Shown one piece after another: positions 1-11,226 of a stretch of DNA of 64,000 nucleotides. The number at the start of each line of letters is the position of its first letter. Position 1 is the first letter of the stretch. A program made the position numbers and the translations under genes. Under the pieces are notes generated by a model. It was not told the origin of the DNA. It saw only the letters and a list, made by a program, of their open reading frames with translations, and made no database searches. Location of the stretch: the NCBI RefSeq assembly GCF_019175285.1, contig NC_056527.1:62962030-63026029 (forward strand). The letters run 5' to 3'. This stretch comes from Sceloporus undulatus. Lineage: Eukaryota; Chordata; Lepidosauria; Squamata; Phrynosomatidae.

Positions 1-150
1 ACTGAAGGATTCACTTCCCACAACAGCTTCCCTGTCCTCATTCAAGCTTTTTTTTCTTCCCAGTTGGGAATATTTGCTAAGAAAAATGTTCATCTTCTGA
101 ACATCATGAAAGGAGAGAGAGGGGGGAGGGAAAGGAAACAAGAATATAGC
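1..150. other. Intergenic DNA, no gene seen
   Basis: Purine-rich sequence (an AGAGAGGGGGGAGGG run near 113) leads into the L1-like fragment. Nothing here is codable or recognisable. Confidence 0.5.
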
Positions 151-795
151 ACAATGTGGGAAAGTGAAAAAAAAATATTGGGAACGTATACATAAAACCA
201 TGCAGGAGGTACTAAAAATAAACACTCCATTGTATCCTGAATTGTTCCTATTAAATATAACAGATATGGTGCAAGGTAAAATGAACCAAAACAAGATTAG
301 CGTGACTCTTTATATGATAACGGCAGTGCGCATGGTATTGGCTAAACATTGGAAATCCAATATTTCTCTTTAGAAGAGTGAAAAATTAAAGTTAATGAAT
401 TTGTGATTACGGACAGATTAACCCATGTCTACCGCAGGGAAAACCAGCTCAACAATATGAAAGCAAATGGGGGAAGGTAGAAAAATTGTGGAACTAAGGG
501 AAAATATAGATGTAGTTATCACTGTTTATGCAGATCCCAACATTACATCTAAAACTCTGGAATTATAAATTTCCGCCACAACTTTCGATGGATTATGAGG
601 GAAAGTAGATACGTATTTTTATATACATTGTATATATGCACATCTTTTTCTTTTCCTTTCTTCCCCTTTTCTTTTTCTTTCTTCATTTTCTCTTATGGTT
701 TATATGCAATATTTGGTCTGTATGTCTTGTATATTTTGCTTGTTTATGTACCTCCTTCCACATTTTTAATTATACGTAAAACTCAATAAATTTTC
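150..795 (+). mobile_element. L1-type LINE, 3' end (5' truncated)
   Basis: The 69-residue frame at 164-373 (KYWERIHKTMQEVLKINTPL onward, ending VLAKHWKSN) resembles the extreme C-terminus of L1-clade ORF2 proteins. There the pattern is a Trp-rich helix, then a leucine-rich block, then an R-x-x-x-A-x-x-W. After the reading frame decays, a pyrimidine-rich stretch (645-690) and an AATAAA near 785 look like the end of a LINE 3' UTR. No long A tail is left. The family call rests on protein pattern only; it is a dead fragment of about 650 bp. Confidence 0.6.
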
Positions 796-890
796 AAAAA
801 ATATAGCAGCACCTTTATGACTTTAGAAAGCTGTGCTGAGTCTTAAAAGTGCTGCTACAGTCCTTCCCCCCCTTTTCCTCCCCTTCCATT

Positions 891-1102
891 CACAGAATCA
901 GAGATCCCAGAGCTGGAAGAGACCACAAGGGCCATCCGATCCAACCCCTTCCCATGCAAAAATATGCAGTTAAAGCATTCACAACAGATGGCCATCCAGC
1001 TGCTGTTTTAAAACCTCCAAAGAAGGAGATTACACCCCACTCCAAGGCACTCCAAGGTGTGTTCCACTGTCAAATAGTTCTTACTGTCATTCTTCCTTTT
1101 TA
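891..1102 (-). mobile_element. CR1 LINE 3' end fragment
   Basis: Read on the minus strand this is the CR1 3' end. The hallmark GGTCTCTTCCAGCTCTG and tail bases (ATTCTGTGA) occur at the plus-strand left edge. The C-terminal coding region (SxEVFKxxLxG) is upstream in a degraded state. Orientation and tail match the complete-tail copies at 12 kb and 38 kb. Confidence 0.85.
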
Positions 1103-1129
1103 AGCTTCAAGAGATTAGAGCCTTATCAT

Positions 1130-1354
1130 TACAGTCAGCCCTCCTTATCCACGGATTTTATCCACAGATTCAAGCATCCACATCGTGAAAATACTTTAAA
1201 AAATATGTAAATTCCAGAAAGCAAACATTGATTTTGCTATTTTATATGTTTTCTATGCCATTGTATTGAATGGGACTTGAGCATCCATGGATTTTGGTAT
1301 CCATGGGGGGAGGTCCTGGAACCAAACCCCAGTGGATAACAAGGGCCCACTGTA
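1130..1354. mobile_element. Tigger/pogo-type miniature element, type T1, near full length
   Basis: The element starts TACAGTCAGCCCTCCTTATC and ends GGATAACAAGGGCCCACTGTA, so the termini are inverted repeats beginning CAGT. They are flanked by TA on both sides, the target duplication of Tc1/mariner-pogo elements. Interior features are 'ggattttggtatcc' and 'gtcctggaaccaaacccc', shared with the copies at 21573, 25267 and 54413. It is non-coding, about 220 bp. Confidence 0.8.
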
Positions 1355-1495
1355 CAAAAGAAAGATGAGACGCAGTGACATCGAAGCAGAAGGAAGAACT
1401 TTTAAGGCCACCCCTCCTGCCCTCTCTAAATGGTGCCCCTGTATGGATTTGGCATAACATGCCTCGAAAAATGCATCTTGAGAAAAAGGCTAAGG

Positions 1496-1692
1496 ACCTT
1501 TTCACATTGCAGAATTATAGTGCTATGATTCCACTTTAACTGCCATGGTTGCACCCCATGGAATCCTGCGATATGCAGTTTAGGGAGGGGTACTTAGAAT
1601 CCTAAAGCAGAAAACTCTACTGTCTCACCAAACTATACATCCCAGTAAAAGTGAAATCAGAGTGCTATAATTCTGTAGTGTGAAAGAGTGCT
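1496..1692. mobile_element. Foldback miniature element, decayed (F2-like)
   Basis: The outer arms pair: TTCACATTGCAGAATTATAG near 1501 with CTATAATTCTGTAGTGTGAA near 1666-1685. Inside are 'ccactttaactgcc' and 'agtgaaatca', reminiscent of the cleaner F2 element at 33164. It is non-coding, and the interior symmetry is partly lost, suggesting age. Confidence 0.6.
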
Positions 1693-1763
1693 AGGTAATG
1701 GAGTTGTGTGACAAAAGTAGAAAAGAAGGTTTAAATGGGGGGGGGGAATCATCTCAGGTAACG

Positions 1764-1846
1764 TAGAATCATAGAATTGGAAGAGACCACTAGTACCATC
1801 CATTCCAACCCCCTGCCATGCAGGAATTCTCAAGCAAAGCATCCTA
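1764..1846 (-). mobile_element. CR1 LINE 3' tip
   Basis: The plus strand reads 'agaatcatagaattggaaga' and, 40 bases on, 'ccccctgccatgcaggaatt'. This is the reverse complement of the CR1 3' tip, about 80 bp. Confidence 0.85.
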
Positions 1847-1893
1847 AACTTGCCTTAGGATGAGGTACTGCTCTATAGCAATTTCATCTCTGC

Positions 1894-3105
1894 TCATCCA
1901 ATATGTTGCATATGTTTACATTTTTGGGTGGAGGGGGTAATACATAACCTTTGCTACTCATGTCCCTATTTGAACGTATTATTGCATTGAACATATTATT
2001 GCCCTCCTCTGAATGATTTCTTATATATAGTTCTTATATAGTTTCCTCTATGGCTGCAAGCCAGCAAATGATTCAGCATCCGAAATGGAACACAAGATGT
2101 GGCCTTGCGTATCAAAGAATTGAAAGGATTAACTTCTGCACTGGATGCAGCCTCCACCAAGCCACTCACAGAAACCAGGCAGGAGGGAAATTGCCAGCAT
2201 TTTTCCAGCGCTTCCCTTCCAGCCTTCAAAAGGCAGGCAAGTTTCTTTTCTGCTCTTAAAAGTAGGTCAGATAAGAACCCTGCCAGTTCACCTTCTAGCT
2301 TTTCCTTTTAGAGAGCTCCATGTCTGCTTCGGTGGAATCAGGCAGTGACTCAAGAGCATAACTTAATTGCCTCAGGCACAGAAAAAAATAAAACGCTTCA
2401 GAGCAAAGCCAGCCAAGTGAGAACAGAGGCAGGTGGAGCATTTCTTCCAAGGTATTACCTAGGGCTGTGGAGCAATCCCTACAGGGGGAGATAAGGTGGG
2501 TCAAGTCTGAAAGAAGACCTTGGTCACAAGCTTACATAGCACAAGCAGGCCTGCCAGGGAGGGCCGAGGAGTGGGGATTAGCCTTGCACCACCTCCTATG
2601 AGTATCATTGGATCTGTCACATTGCTTTCTGATGATCTGTGCCGGCATAAGGCCTTGTAGACTTCAGTGATAAGACCTCCAATATCACACCTTCTTCAAG
2701 CCCCATAAATTCTCAAATATCTCTTATAGCTGGTGTTTGATAGCTTTATTGTTGCACTACTGTCCTTTCACATTTCTTTATCAGTCGTTGGGTTATTCTG
2801 TTTTCCTCTCAGTACTGACCAAACACTAGATGGGCCTTCCCTTTCCCCCCATAATTTAACACTGATCTAATATGCTTAGACACGTGGCACAACCCAGAAA
2901 GATGTATGAAACACATGTACAGAAGACAGTAGGGGCATCAGATAAAATATTACCTACACAAATCTTTTTAGGGTCTTAAAAGCTTTGGGGTGTTCTAGAT
3001 GGTAGGATTGCTACCATCTTCAAGACTTTTTAGCCCATAGTAATTTCATGGAGCAACCAACCACTTTCCCCTCATCGTGTAACATTAAACCATGCATTTT
3101 AATCC
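1894..3105. other. Intergenic DNA, nothing recognised
   Basis: Unique-looking sequence with several short overlapping frames at 1996-2504, none with recognisable similarity or codon structure. I see no repeat family that recurs elsewhere in the window. Confidence 0.4.
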
Positions 3106-3281
3106 AGAGAGCCAGAGTGCTGTAGTGGGTTTTGAGTGTTGGACTACGACTCTAGAGGCCAGCGTTGAATCCCTGCTCATCCATGGAAACCCAATGAACA
3201 AATCTTGCCAAGAAAATTCCATGATAAGTTTGCATTAAGATTGCCATAAATTGGAACTGCCTTGAAGGCACACAGCAACAA
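3106..3281 (+). repeat. tRNA-headed CORE-type SINE
   Basis: The head reads 'gtgttggactacgactctag' with a degraded B-box-like 'cgttgaatccc', then the common body (GAACAAATCTTGCCAAGAAA) and the tail CTTGAAGGCACACAGCAACA. The middle CORE block ('gaccttgggcaagtcac' in other copies) is deleted here. The same family occurs at 6888, 8036, 8656, 25504, 33870, 59885 and 62546. Confidence 0.85.
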
Positions 3282-3390
3282 TCCTAAACCAGTCAGGTTG
3301 AAAACCTATAGAGTACCAAGCATAGGTGGGAAGAAACTAATTTTATTTAGAGCATCAGCAGCAAAAGCAGGTAGCAACACTGGAGACAGG

Positions 3391-3486
3391 ATGACCATCT
3401 GTCGGGAATGCTTTGATTTGGATTTCCTGCATGGCAGGGGGTTGGACTGGATGGCCCTTGGGGTCTCTTCCAACTCTATGATTCTA
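3391..3486 (+). mobile_element. CR1 LINE 3' tip
   Basis: Forward CR1 3' tip: 'ctgcatggcagggggttgga' and 'ggtctcttccaactctatga' ending 'ttct'. Truncated to about 95 bp. Confidence 0.88.
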
Positions 3487-6400
3487 GGATTAGTTTCTGC
3501 AAGGCCTTAAAGAGAGTATTGGGATACAATAATCCCAAAAGATACAGATAGGATACTTAATGTGCAACCTTTCACTCAAAACTAATCTACCCAACTTCCC
3601 TATTTGGTTCTGCTATGGAGGATGTACAGATAGGAGTTGGAAATGTTCAGAGAAAAATTCCAAGAGGATTAAACATCCACTTCCCTTTTATACCTCTTCT
3701 CCTATTTGCAGTATCCTATGGCTTTCATAAACAAAACAAGCCTCTGGCAGATGTTCCATGTCTCTCCTATGTAAAGATGCTTTTTAAAAAGTGAACTGCC
3801 ATGAGATGTTTTTTTCATTTCAGGGCATTTTGCAATTTTTTTATAACACATCATACAAGAGAGTAGTCCTAGTAGCCTATTGGTGACATATGCAAGGGTG
3901 ATGGTTTACCAGGTCATTGTACAAGGAGGGTTTCATTATTGCCACCATCATCCCAGAGCGACTGACTTTTTCCCATGGGGAGTGTAAAAATGTTTTTTTG
4001 GGATATAAAACAGTATATTTTGTTAAAGCCCCTCATCTTTTTTGCACATACATGTCTTTTGGAAACAAAATAGGAAATATCATCAAAATGTGCAGAAACT
4101 CTTGAAATCTTATTTTGCAGGGGGAAAAAACTTTTAAGTTCTTTGTGCTTTTGTGCACAAATGAAATAACCAAATATTTACGCACCTATGCTGATATCCT
4201 GCACCAGCATAGTAGAGTAAAATGCTCTGTCAATGCAGTTTCACTTCTTTCCTAGCACTAATTTGGTTATTCTAGGTCTTGTAGAATGAGGGAATGTAAG
4301 CACTCTCTTTGCTTAAAGTTGCTATAAAAGGAACTGCTTTTAGAGGAATCCAAGAGATCAATGAATCTCAAACTCAACATACTTCTGATCCCTTTCAATG
4401 GGCTCAATAACAGGGCTCAAGTCAGTTTACTTATGCTATTCTCCCAACTTACAGATATACTCCTAAATCTTGACTTCCAGTTTAGTCTCATTTTATCATT
4501 TTATCTTATCCTGCTATCTGCATTCTGCTAGAGTATTGATTTCTAACTAAATGCCTTTCTTGGTATATCTTTCAGGACTACATCGAGTTCTCATGAAGTG
4601 ACCAGTGACAGTAACTTGTAGACCAATTCCTAGAATAATTCCTCCCTAGTCGAGGTTTCATGCTAGTGCACTCTTATCTATCTGGAATTATTTATGATCA
4701 TATTCCCAGGAAATGCCCCCAGCAGATTTAACTAGGATAGTGCTCTGTTACTGAGATCTTTTTGTCCCTAGAGATGTACAACCAGTAACAATGACCTAAA
4801 GTGTGCTCATATTAGATCTAGAACTCCTTGTCCCTAGTGCAGAATGACACATGACGCAATCTGATTGCTCATCAGGTGAGATGCAAAAACAAAACAACCC
4901 TCCATTTCTTCTCCCAGTAGGCAGGTGACATGCAACACAAAACACCCAATTTCCTGAAGTGCTGGTCACTTAAGATCCAGGACCACACCATGAATCACTC
5001 CCATTCATTGCACTATTCCATATCTGTCTGGTCATTCTGAATGGTGTATCAATTATTGTTGAAGCAGAAAAGGGTATGATGGCATGTTATGTGCTATGAG
5101 ATGCAAAGTGAATTTTTATGTTCTTGTGCGAGATTGATTTCAGGGTTTTTTGTGTAGTTTTTGTTCGTTTTTGCCAAAGCAACAAGATCCAATCCACAGA
5201 AAGATGTAAATAGCTGTGTTGAAGGCCTTCCAGAAATTCAAAACACTTCACCACATTAAGCAAGCTAAAACCAACAGTACTCTGTTGAGATTAAATACAA
5301 TGTAACCAAACATTTTATAGTATTTTTTCAGAAATACTTTCTGAAAGCTGTTAAAAAGTAAATTTTGAAATGCATGGCAATTTATTATACAAGGCACCAC
5401 ACACTGTTCTAAAACCAGCCTGAAATTAGTTCAGATAATGTTTGCTTTCTAGAATGTTTGAAATTGTTTAGCCACCACATCTCAAGCACTTTCCCCAAAA
5501 AGGGGTATTTCACAATAGGATTATAGTTCTCACATACTGCTTAGTGCAGCTGATGGTGTTCCATAGCCTTCTCCAAGGCAGCTGTTACCTCCCTCTACCA
5601 GCATAGTGAAGCATTTACCATCCCCACACCAACTCCATCAATCTACCTTAAGTAGAATAGATCAGCCAAGATGGACAATGGTCAAGATGACATGTTGAGA
5701 CAGATGGATTCAACTAGTCTGTCCACCTCATCAGGCTGCAACTGAAATGGATCCTAACAAACCTGAGCAGATGGGACACTTTCCAGACTCTGCAAGTTGT
5801 GACATAAAGTTCTGAGAGAAACGATTGACTTTCTCCTTGAAGGGACTAGCAAATGTGTCATACCAGGCAAACAAGGTTTCCAGTCCTGGAATCTCTGAGC
5901 CCAATAGCCCACAGACTTCTCACCATTCATAAGATTTCTGCATAATAAGATTTTTAGGGGCTAGCCTCACGACAACATAATAAGCACAATTAAAAGTCCT
6001 CAACAACTTTTGGTTGGACTCGTATACCTATGGAATTGAATTGCTATCTTATCCTATCATGTTAGAAAATCTCCCCAAATATATGGGATTCGATATATTT
6101 CCAGGGCAGCTTTACTGTTGATCCCCCATCCATGTCTCCTTCCATCAAAGCAAATTCCACAAAGAAACAATGTTACCCTGGAGATTATGACATATGATCA
6201 GTCCTGGGCTTTGGCTCACCAGTTTCAGACCTTCCTCTGTTACTGGAACAACAATTCCTATGTCTAAGTTTTTAAGGAAGATAATGCCTGGGTTTTCCTA
6301 TATCTGCTAAGTATATCTTTCCTGTGTTTGCTAAATTGGTCAGTTTTGGCACATTATATGGCTTTTTACTCATCAGATGATAATCCAGGAACACCAAAAA

Positions 6401-6684
6401 TGTTGGGAAGTTTCCCCAAAATATGCTTTGTTTTTAACAAATAGAGCAGTAGGTTTGCAACACTAAAGGTAGATGCCTGCTTTAATTCAGAACAGAATAA
6501 CTAGAAATTCTAAGACAAAACATTAAGCTAATCCCAGAAGATGTCACCAGGCACTGACACACATTTTGTCACAAGTGGTGAGTCAAATGTGAATAAATGA
6601 TAAAGCTTTGGTAGTAAGAAGAGGAATTAAAAAAACAGGATGCATTTATATGGACTGTTTTGTCCATGTATCATAAAAATATGT
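3487..6684. other. Intergenic DNA, nothing firmly recognised
   Basis: This is 3.2 kb with no open frame above 62 residues and no repeat that recurs in the window. Faint protein-like patterns around 5.7-6.3 kb could be an old retroelement but are too weak to name. No host exon was recognised. Confidence 0.4.
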
Positions 6685-7022
6685 GCATCAAGGGCCTAAC
6701 ATACACAGATCATGTAAGTTCTGATTTACCAAGTTCCAACTGGCTGGGTATTGAAAACGTACATAACTGTTGACTTTCCAAGTCCCTATTGACTCTACAG
6801 GCTACTATGTTTGGGACTAACAACTGGATTTAGGCCCATGGCCAAGTAACCATATGTGATTTATGAGGAAATAGGGTGAATCCAGCACAATGTAGTGGTT
6901 TGAGCACTGAACAACAACTTTGGAAACCAGAGTTTATTTCCCACTCAGGTGTGGAAACCACTGGGAGACCTTGGGCAAGTCATGCTCTCTCAGGCTCCGA
7001 TGAAGGGAAAGGCAAAGGTAGG
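6685..7022 (+). repeat. Local direct duplication, copy 1 (with truncated SINE 6888-7022)
   Basis: The block from CAAGGGCCTAACATACACA is repeated at 7848-8184 about 1163 bp downstream in the same orientation, with perhaps 10 to 15 percent difference. Both copies include unique sequence ('aacgtacataact', 'actttccaagtccct', 'ggatttaggcccatg') followed by the same CORE-type SINE at the same point. The SINE here stops after 'gaagggaaaggcaaagg' and lacks its 3' half. Confidence 0.85.
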
Positions 7023-7847
7023 AGCTTTCGTCCAGGCTTCCTACAGATATGATAAGTTATATAACTATCTCCATCTTAAGACTTAAAAACATTTCTACAG
7101 GTTGTCATTTGAAAGCTCATGGTGTGCAGGTGGCACTTAAATGATCAACAGTTTCTAATTCTAATGTTTCCAAATTTCTCTTCTGCTACCTTAACACTCT
7201 GTTACCCAGGACAAGCTGATTTCCCAAAAGCCAAGCCAACAGCAGGCAGAGGTGCTGTGAAATGCTATGGCCTTTTTGAACATCTGGCGTCTGATGCCAC
7301 AGTCTCCCATTGGGTTATGGCAGGCAGATTTGCCACACTGTTTGTTTCCATGCAACAGAAAGAAGACTTAGGAAAAGTAAATTAAAAGAGGTGAAGAAAG
7401 TTAAGTAGAGTTGGCAGAGATATGCTAAATAATTTCCAAACTAGAATGGAAATGACATGCTTAAAAATTATGATGAGACATGGAGCTTGGGTCTAAGATA
7501 TCTGAAGATCAAGTGAACACTGACTGACATATCTTGAAATATGGCATCCTTTTTGTTTAGTGCTTAAAATTAACCTTCCAAGCCTTAAACAAAAGAAAAT
7601 ATAATTGCAGTGCTCAATCAACCCTCAAAACCACACAATGACAATTTTAATAGGCAAAAGTAATTCAAAACAAAGCACAGTGTCACAGGAGACAAAATCT
7701 TCTCCTAGGTGATTCATTCAAGGTTATTGTGCTATACTGAGCTTTCCACTCCTTCTTTTACTTTCCAGTTTTATCGAGTTCACAGAAATGCCCTCTCATG
7801 CAATAAAAGCATCATTTTCTTGTTCATCATAGAGATGTTCATCATAG
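7023..7847. other. Spacer between duplicated blocks, nothing recognised
   Basis: AT-rich sequence with one 88-residue frame at 7119-7385 that resembles nothing I know. It is probably non-coding. Confidence 0.4.
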
Positions 7848-8281
7848 CAATCAAGGGCCTAACATACACAAGTCATGTAAATTCTGATTTACCAAGTTCC
7901 AACTGACTGGGAAGTGAAAACGTACATAACTATTGACTTTCCAAGTCCCTGTTGATTCTATAGGCTACTGTGTTTGGAACTAACAATTGGATTTAGGCCC
8001 ATGAATAAGTAACTATACATGATTTATAGGAAGCAGGGTGGATCTAGCATGGTATTGTGGTTTGAACACTGGACTACAGCTTTGGAGACCAGAGTTTATT
8101 CTCCACTCAGCTGTAGAAACCCACTGGGTGACCTTGGGCAAGTTGCACTCTCTCAGTCTCAGAGGAAGGCAAAGGCAAAGGCAAACCCCCCTTGAACAAA
8201 TCTTGCCAAGAAAATCCTGTGATAGGTTTGCGTTAGGGTCACCATAAGTAGGAAAATTACTTGAAGACACACAACAACAAG
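7848..8281 (+). repeat. Local direct duplication, copy 2, with full tRNA-headed SINE (8036-8281)
   Basis: This is the second copy of the 6685 block. Its SINE is complete: head 'tggtttgaacactggactac', CORE block 'gtgaccttgggcaag', body 'acaaatcttgccaagaaaat' and tail ACACACAACAACAA. The shared block ends within the SINE near 8184 because copy 1 is cut there. Confidence 0.85.
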
Positions 8282-8616
8282 GTTGGAGAAAACAACCCAA
8301 CTATCCACACTCTGCAAACAGAAAAACAGAATACTGTATTATGAGAAAGTATAAGCTGAAGCTCCTCACTCTTTCAGATGACTCCATGTTAACGTGTCAC
8401 CAATATGTCTTCATAAAATCTCCTTAAATGTATAGACTTACTTTAAATAAATAATAGAGTAGTATTCAAACAGACAATCGCCAACTATTGACCGATCGAA
8501 GAAATCCACAGCTTTATTACAAAGGTAGACTGGAAAGAGTAACAGCAGAATTGGAATTTATCCACAAACTACAGTCCCTCACCAATGGATTGAACAAAGA
8601 CAATGGTTTCCTGACT
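8282..8616. other. Intergenic DNA, nothing recognised
   Basis: AT-rich, with no open frame of note and no known repeat. Confidence 0.4.
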
Positions 8617-8900
8617 CACTACACAAATGAGTTTTGTATTTAGACTTGGGTCCATGCTCTCAGCCTCAGGGGAAGGCAATGGAAAAGTTTCTCTGAACAA
8701 ATCTTGCCAAGAAACCTCAGCATAGGTTCACCTTGGGTTGCCATAAGTCGGAAATAACTTGAAGGCACATGGCAACAACAACCATCTCCAAGATATCTCA
8801 TTATGTACATATATGCAAATAGAGGCATACCAGAAACCAAATAAATAAATCCAAAATCCCAAACAGACTTGGTCCCAGGCATTTCAAATAAGGAAAACTA
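8617..8900. mobile_element. Tigger/pogo-type element T2, split by a SINE
   Basis: The left piece (8617-8655) reads 'tttagacttgggtccat' and the right piece (from 8782) 'catctccaagatatctcatt' onward to 'ggtcccaggcatttcaaata'. Joined across the SINE they match, in reverse, the intact T2 copy at 52611-52952. The element is truncated at the left. It is non-coding. Confidence 0.75.
8656..8781 (+). repeat. SINE (head-less) inserted in T2 element
   Basis: It begins inside the CORE block (GCTCTCAGCCTCAGG), continues through 'caaatcttgccaagaaacc' and ends 'cttgaaggcacatggcaaca'. CCAT at 8652-8655 and again at 8782-8785 looks like a short target duplication. The missing tRNA head fits 5' truncation during target-primed insertion. 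Confidence 0.8.
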
Positions 8901-9650
8901 CACTAGTATAAAGCAATGAGGGAGAGGGGATCCATGGAACATAATAATGGTGGCATCGCGTGAAAACTGTTGGCCATTGTGCGAATAGCATAAATGTTGA
9001 AGAAGCCTACAATTCTAGAAAGTCACAAAACAACATAGGTGTGTGTGTGTGTGTGTGTGGGGTGGGTGGGTGGGTAAAAAATGGAACAATATAGCTTACA
9101 CAGAGGCATTGCTTTGGTATGAAGTGACGCAAGCATTCGAACAGAAAAAAGATTGACTTTCCTCTTCTTTCTGTGAGATGTTCTGCACATCCCAAGAAAA
9201 GAAAATGTATGAACAGTCCAAAAAGAAAAAGAAAAGAAAAAATAAAATAAAGATAAAGATAAAGATAAGGTGCACCCCATATAATAGTTCCTTCTTAATA
9301 TACAGCCCTTGTACCATCCAATTTTCCCTGCAATCTCTCTGGTTGCTTTTTACGCGGGGTGTTAGAAGTTTATTCCAATTAAAGACTGCTTCTGTGTTAG
9401 ACCTGCTGTGACTATGACTACACATTAAAATAAATTTGAAATTTTAGAGATATTAAGAATGATCAATAATATATAAAAACATAACAAATTAGAGCCTTCT
9501 GCCTACATCAAGCACCACAAAATCACTCAGCTTTAAGCCAGAAATCCAAAGTCCTGAAATACTGAGAGAAACCAGTTCCAGAGCATATACAGAATGAAAA
9601 CAAAAAACAGAGGAAAAATATGTTGTGGCTCCTACTCAATCAGAGATGAC
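8901..9650. repeat. Intergenic DNA with simple repeats
   Basis: It contains a (GT)n tract at 9039-9058 running into GGTGGGTGGGTGGG, and a purine-rich AAAGAT/AAAAG tract at 9215-9270. The overlapping long frames on both strands at 9023-9425 come from these low-complexity tracts. No gene seen. Confidence 0.7.
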
Positions 9651-9689
9651 TAGCAATGTTGTTGGAATGTTGCTGGAATAGGGCTCTGT

Positions 9690-10660
9690 CTTCAGATTGG
9701 GGCGGGCTGCACACTGCAAAAAAGGCTTCCCAAGATCCCACCAGATTCATCAGCTATCATCAACCATGGTATTCTTTTGGGTCATCTCTCTGGGATGGGG
9801 ATTGGAGGCACTGTTTTACAGGGGCTTTAGTCCTTCTTGGAGGGACAAACTCAGAAGGTGAGGCTGGGGGATGCCTGTTCGATACCTGGCCAGTATCCTT
9901 CAGGGTTTGGTTCTGTCCCCCATACTATTTAATATCTATGTGAAACTAGTGGGAGAGTCATCTAGAGTTTGGGGGCTCAGTGTCATCAGTATGCTGATGA
10001 CACCCAACTCATCTCTCCTTTCCATCTGACTCTTAGGAAACTGTCTCTGTACTAAACCAGTGTCTGCTGTCAGTAATGGACTGGATGAGGGTGAACAAAT
10101 TGAAACTTAATCCAGACCAGACAGAGGTGCTTCCGGTCAGTCAGAAGGCAGATCAGAGAGTAGGGATTCAGACTATGATAGATGATGTTACACCCCCCCC
10201 CCCCTGAAATTTTAGGTTCACCGCTTGGGTGTGCTCTTGGCTTCAAATCTGAGTCTGGATGCCCAGGTGTAGGCTGTGGCCAGGAGTCCATTTGCACAGT
10301 TAAAACTAGTGCGCCAGATGCAGCTGTTCCCTAAGAAGTAATATCTGACTAGGGTGACACATACCTTGATTGCATCCTGTTTGGACCACTGTAATGTGCT
10401 CTACATGGGGCAGCCTTTGGAAACTGTTCAGAAACTCCATAGAGTCCAAAATGCTGCGGCCAGGATGTTGACTGGGGCTGGCTACATGTATCATGTGACT
10501 GAAACAACTGCAATGGTTACTAGTCAATTTCTAGGAAGAATTCAAGGTGCTGGTTTTGACCTTTAAAGCCCTAAATGACCTGGGTCCAGACTATGGACCT
10601 CACCGCACAGAGCTCCAGGCATGGAAGGAGAATGGTACAAGAGGGGCCGGGATGAGTGAG
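9690..10660 (+). mobile_element. L2-type LINE fragment (reverse transcriptase to C-terminus)
   Basis: Pieces in different frames follow the L2 order. They are a 'GMGIGGTVLQ' block near 9795, 'SPILFNIYV' at about 9920, 'HQYADDTQLIS' at about 9985 (the YADD catalytic centre), a 'DWM' and 'KLNPDQTEV' equivalent near 10080, 'VQNAAARMLTGAG' near 10445, and 'VLTFKALNDLGPDY' near 10550. There are many frame breaks and a C-run at 10193-10204. It is 5' truncated and long dead. Confidence 0.85.
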
Positions 10661-10719
10661 GTATGTATTTTACTGCACACAGAAAGTCCCCATTCCATTC
10701 CCTTCCGTTCCGTTCCCCA

Positions 10720-11226
10720 TCCATCCTAGAGGAGGCGATTTTTGAGAAACATTTAAAGCTCCACATCCCAGATCCAGCCAATATTTGGGAAGACTATTTT
10801 GCAACTATGTATGCTCAAACAGAAAATTATCTGGCAGACTTGGAGCTCTCGCACTGGTCCCTAGTCTCTTGGTTAGAAATTAAATATTTAAGTAAACAGC
10901 TGAAACCAGGGAAAGCCCCTGGTGCAGATGTTATTACTTGTGAGGTAATAAAAATGACTTAGATTGGTGGATTCCAATGTTAACTTTACTTTGTACAGCA
11001 GTAGATTGCTCAGCAATAGTAACCAAAGACTGAGGTTTAGCTATTATAATTCCAGTTTACAAGAAGGGTAAATTGGATGATCCAGCTAGTTTTTGCCCAA
11101 TTAGTCTGCTAAGTCAGATCAGTAAAATGTATGCTAAACATCTGCAGGTCAAACTAATGGATTGGTGGGACTCTTGAGAATAATTTGAAGGTTGAATTTA
11201 GGTCAGAAAGATCAACAATAGATCAT
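10720..11226 (+). mobile_element. Non-LTR retrotransposon of a third family, RT N-terminal part
   Basis: One frame reads LKPGKAPGADVITCEVIKMT (the PGKAPG-D region that opens many LINE RT domains). Further on come IIIPVYKKGKLDDPASFCPI and SLLSQISKMYAKHLQ, then a 'RSTIDHG' motif. It is neither CR1 nor L2; I cannot choose between Tx1/L1-like, R4 and Jockey-like clades. The element continues beyond the insertion at 11227-11759. Confidence 0.7.

Noticed and set aside
4550-6300. Possible old retroelement coding region
   Set aside because: Scattered short peptide resemblances only, no motif chain and no terminal repeats; not enough to name or bound.
9023-9425. Frames of 77-109 residues on both strands
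   Set aside because: Caused by GT-rich and purine-rich low-complexity tracts.
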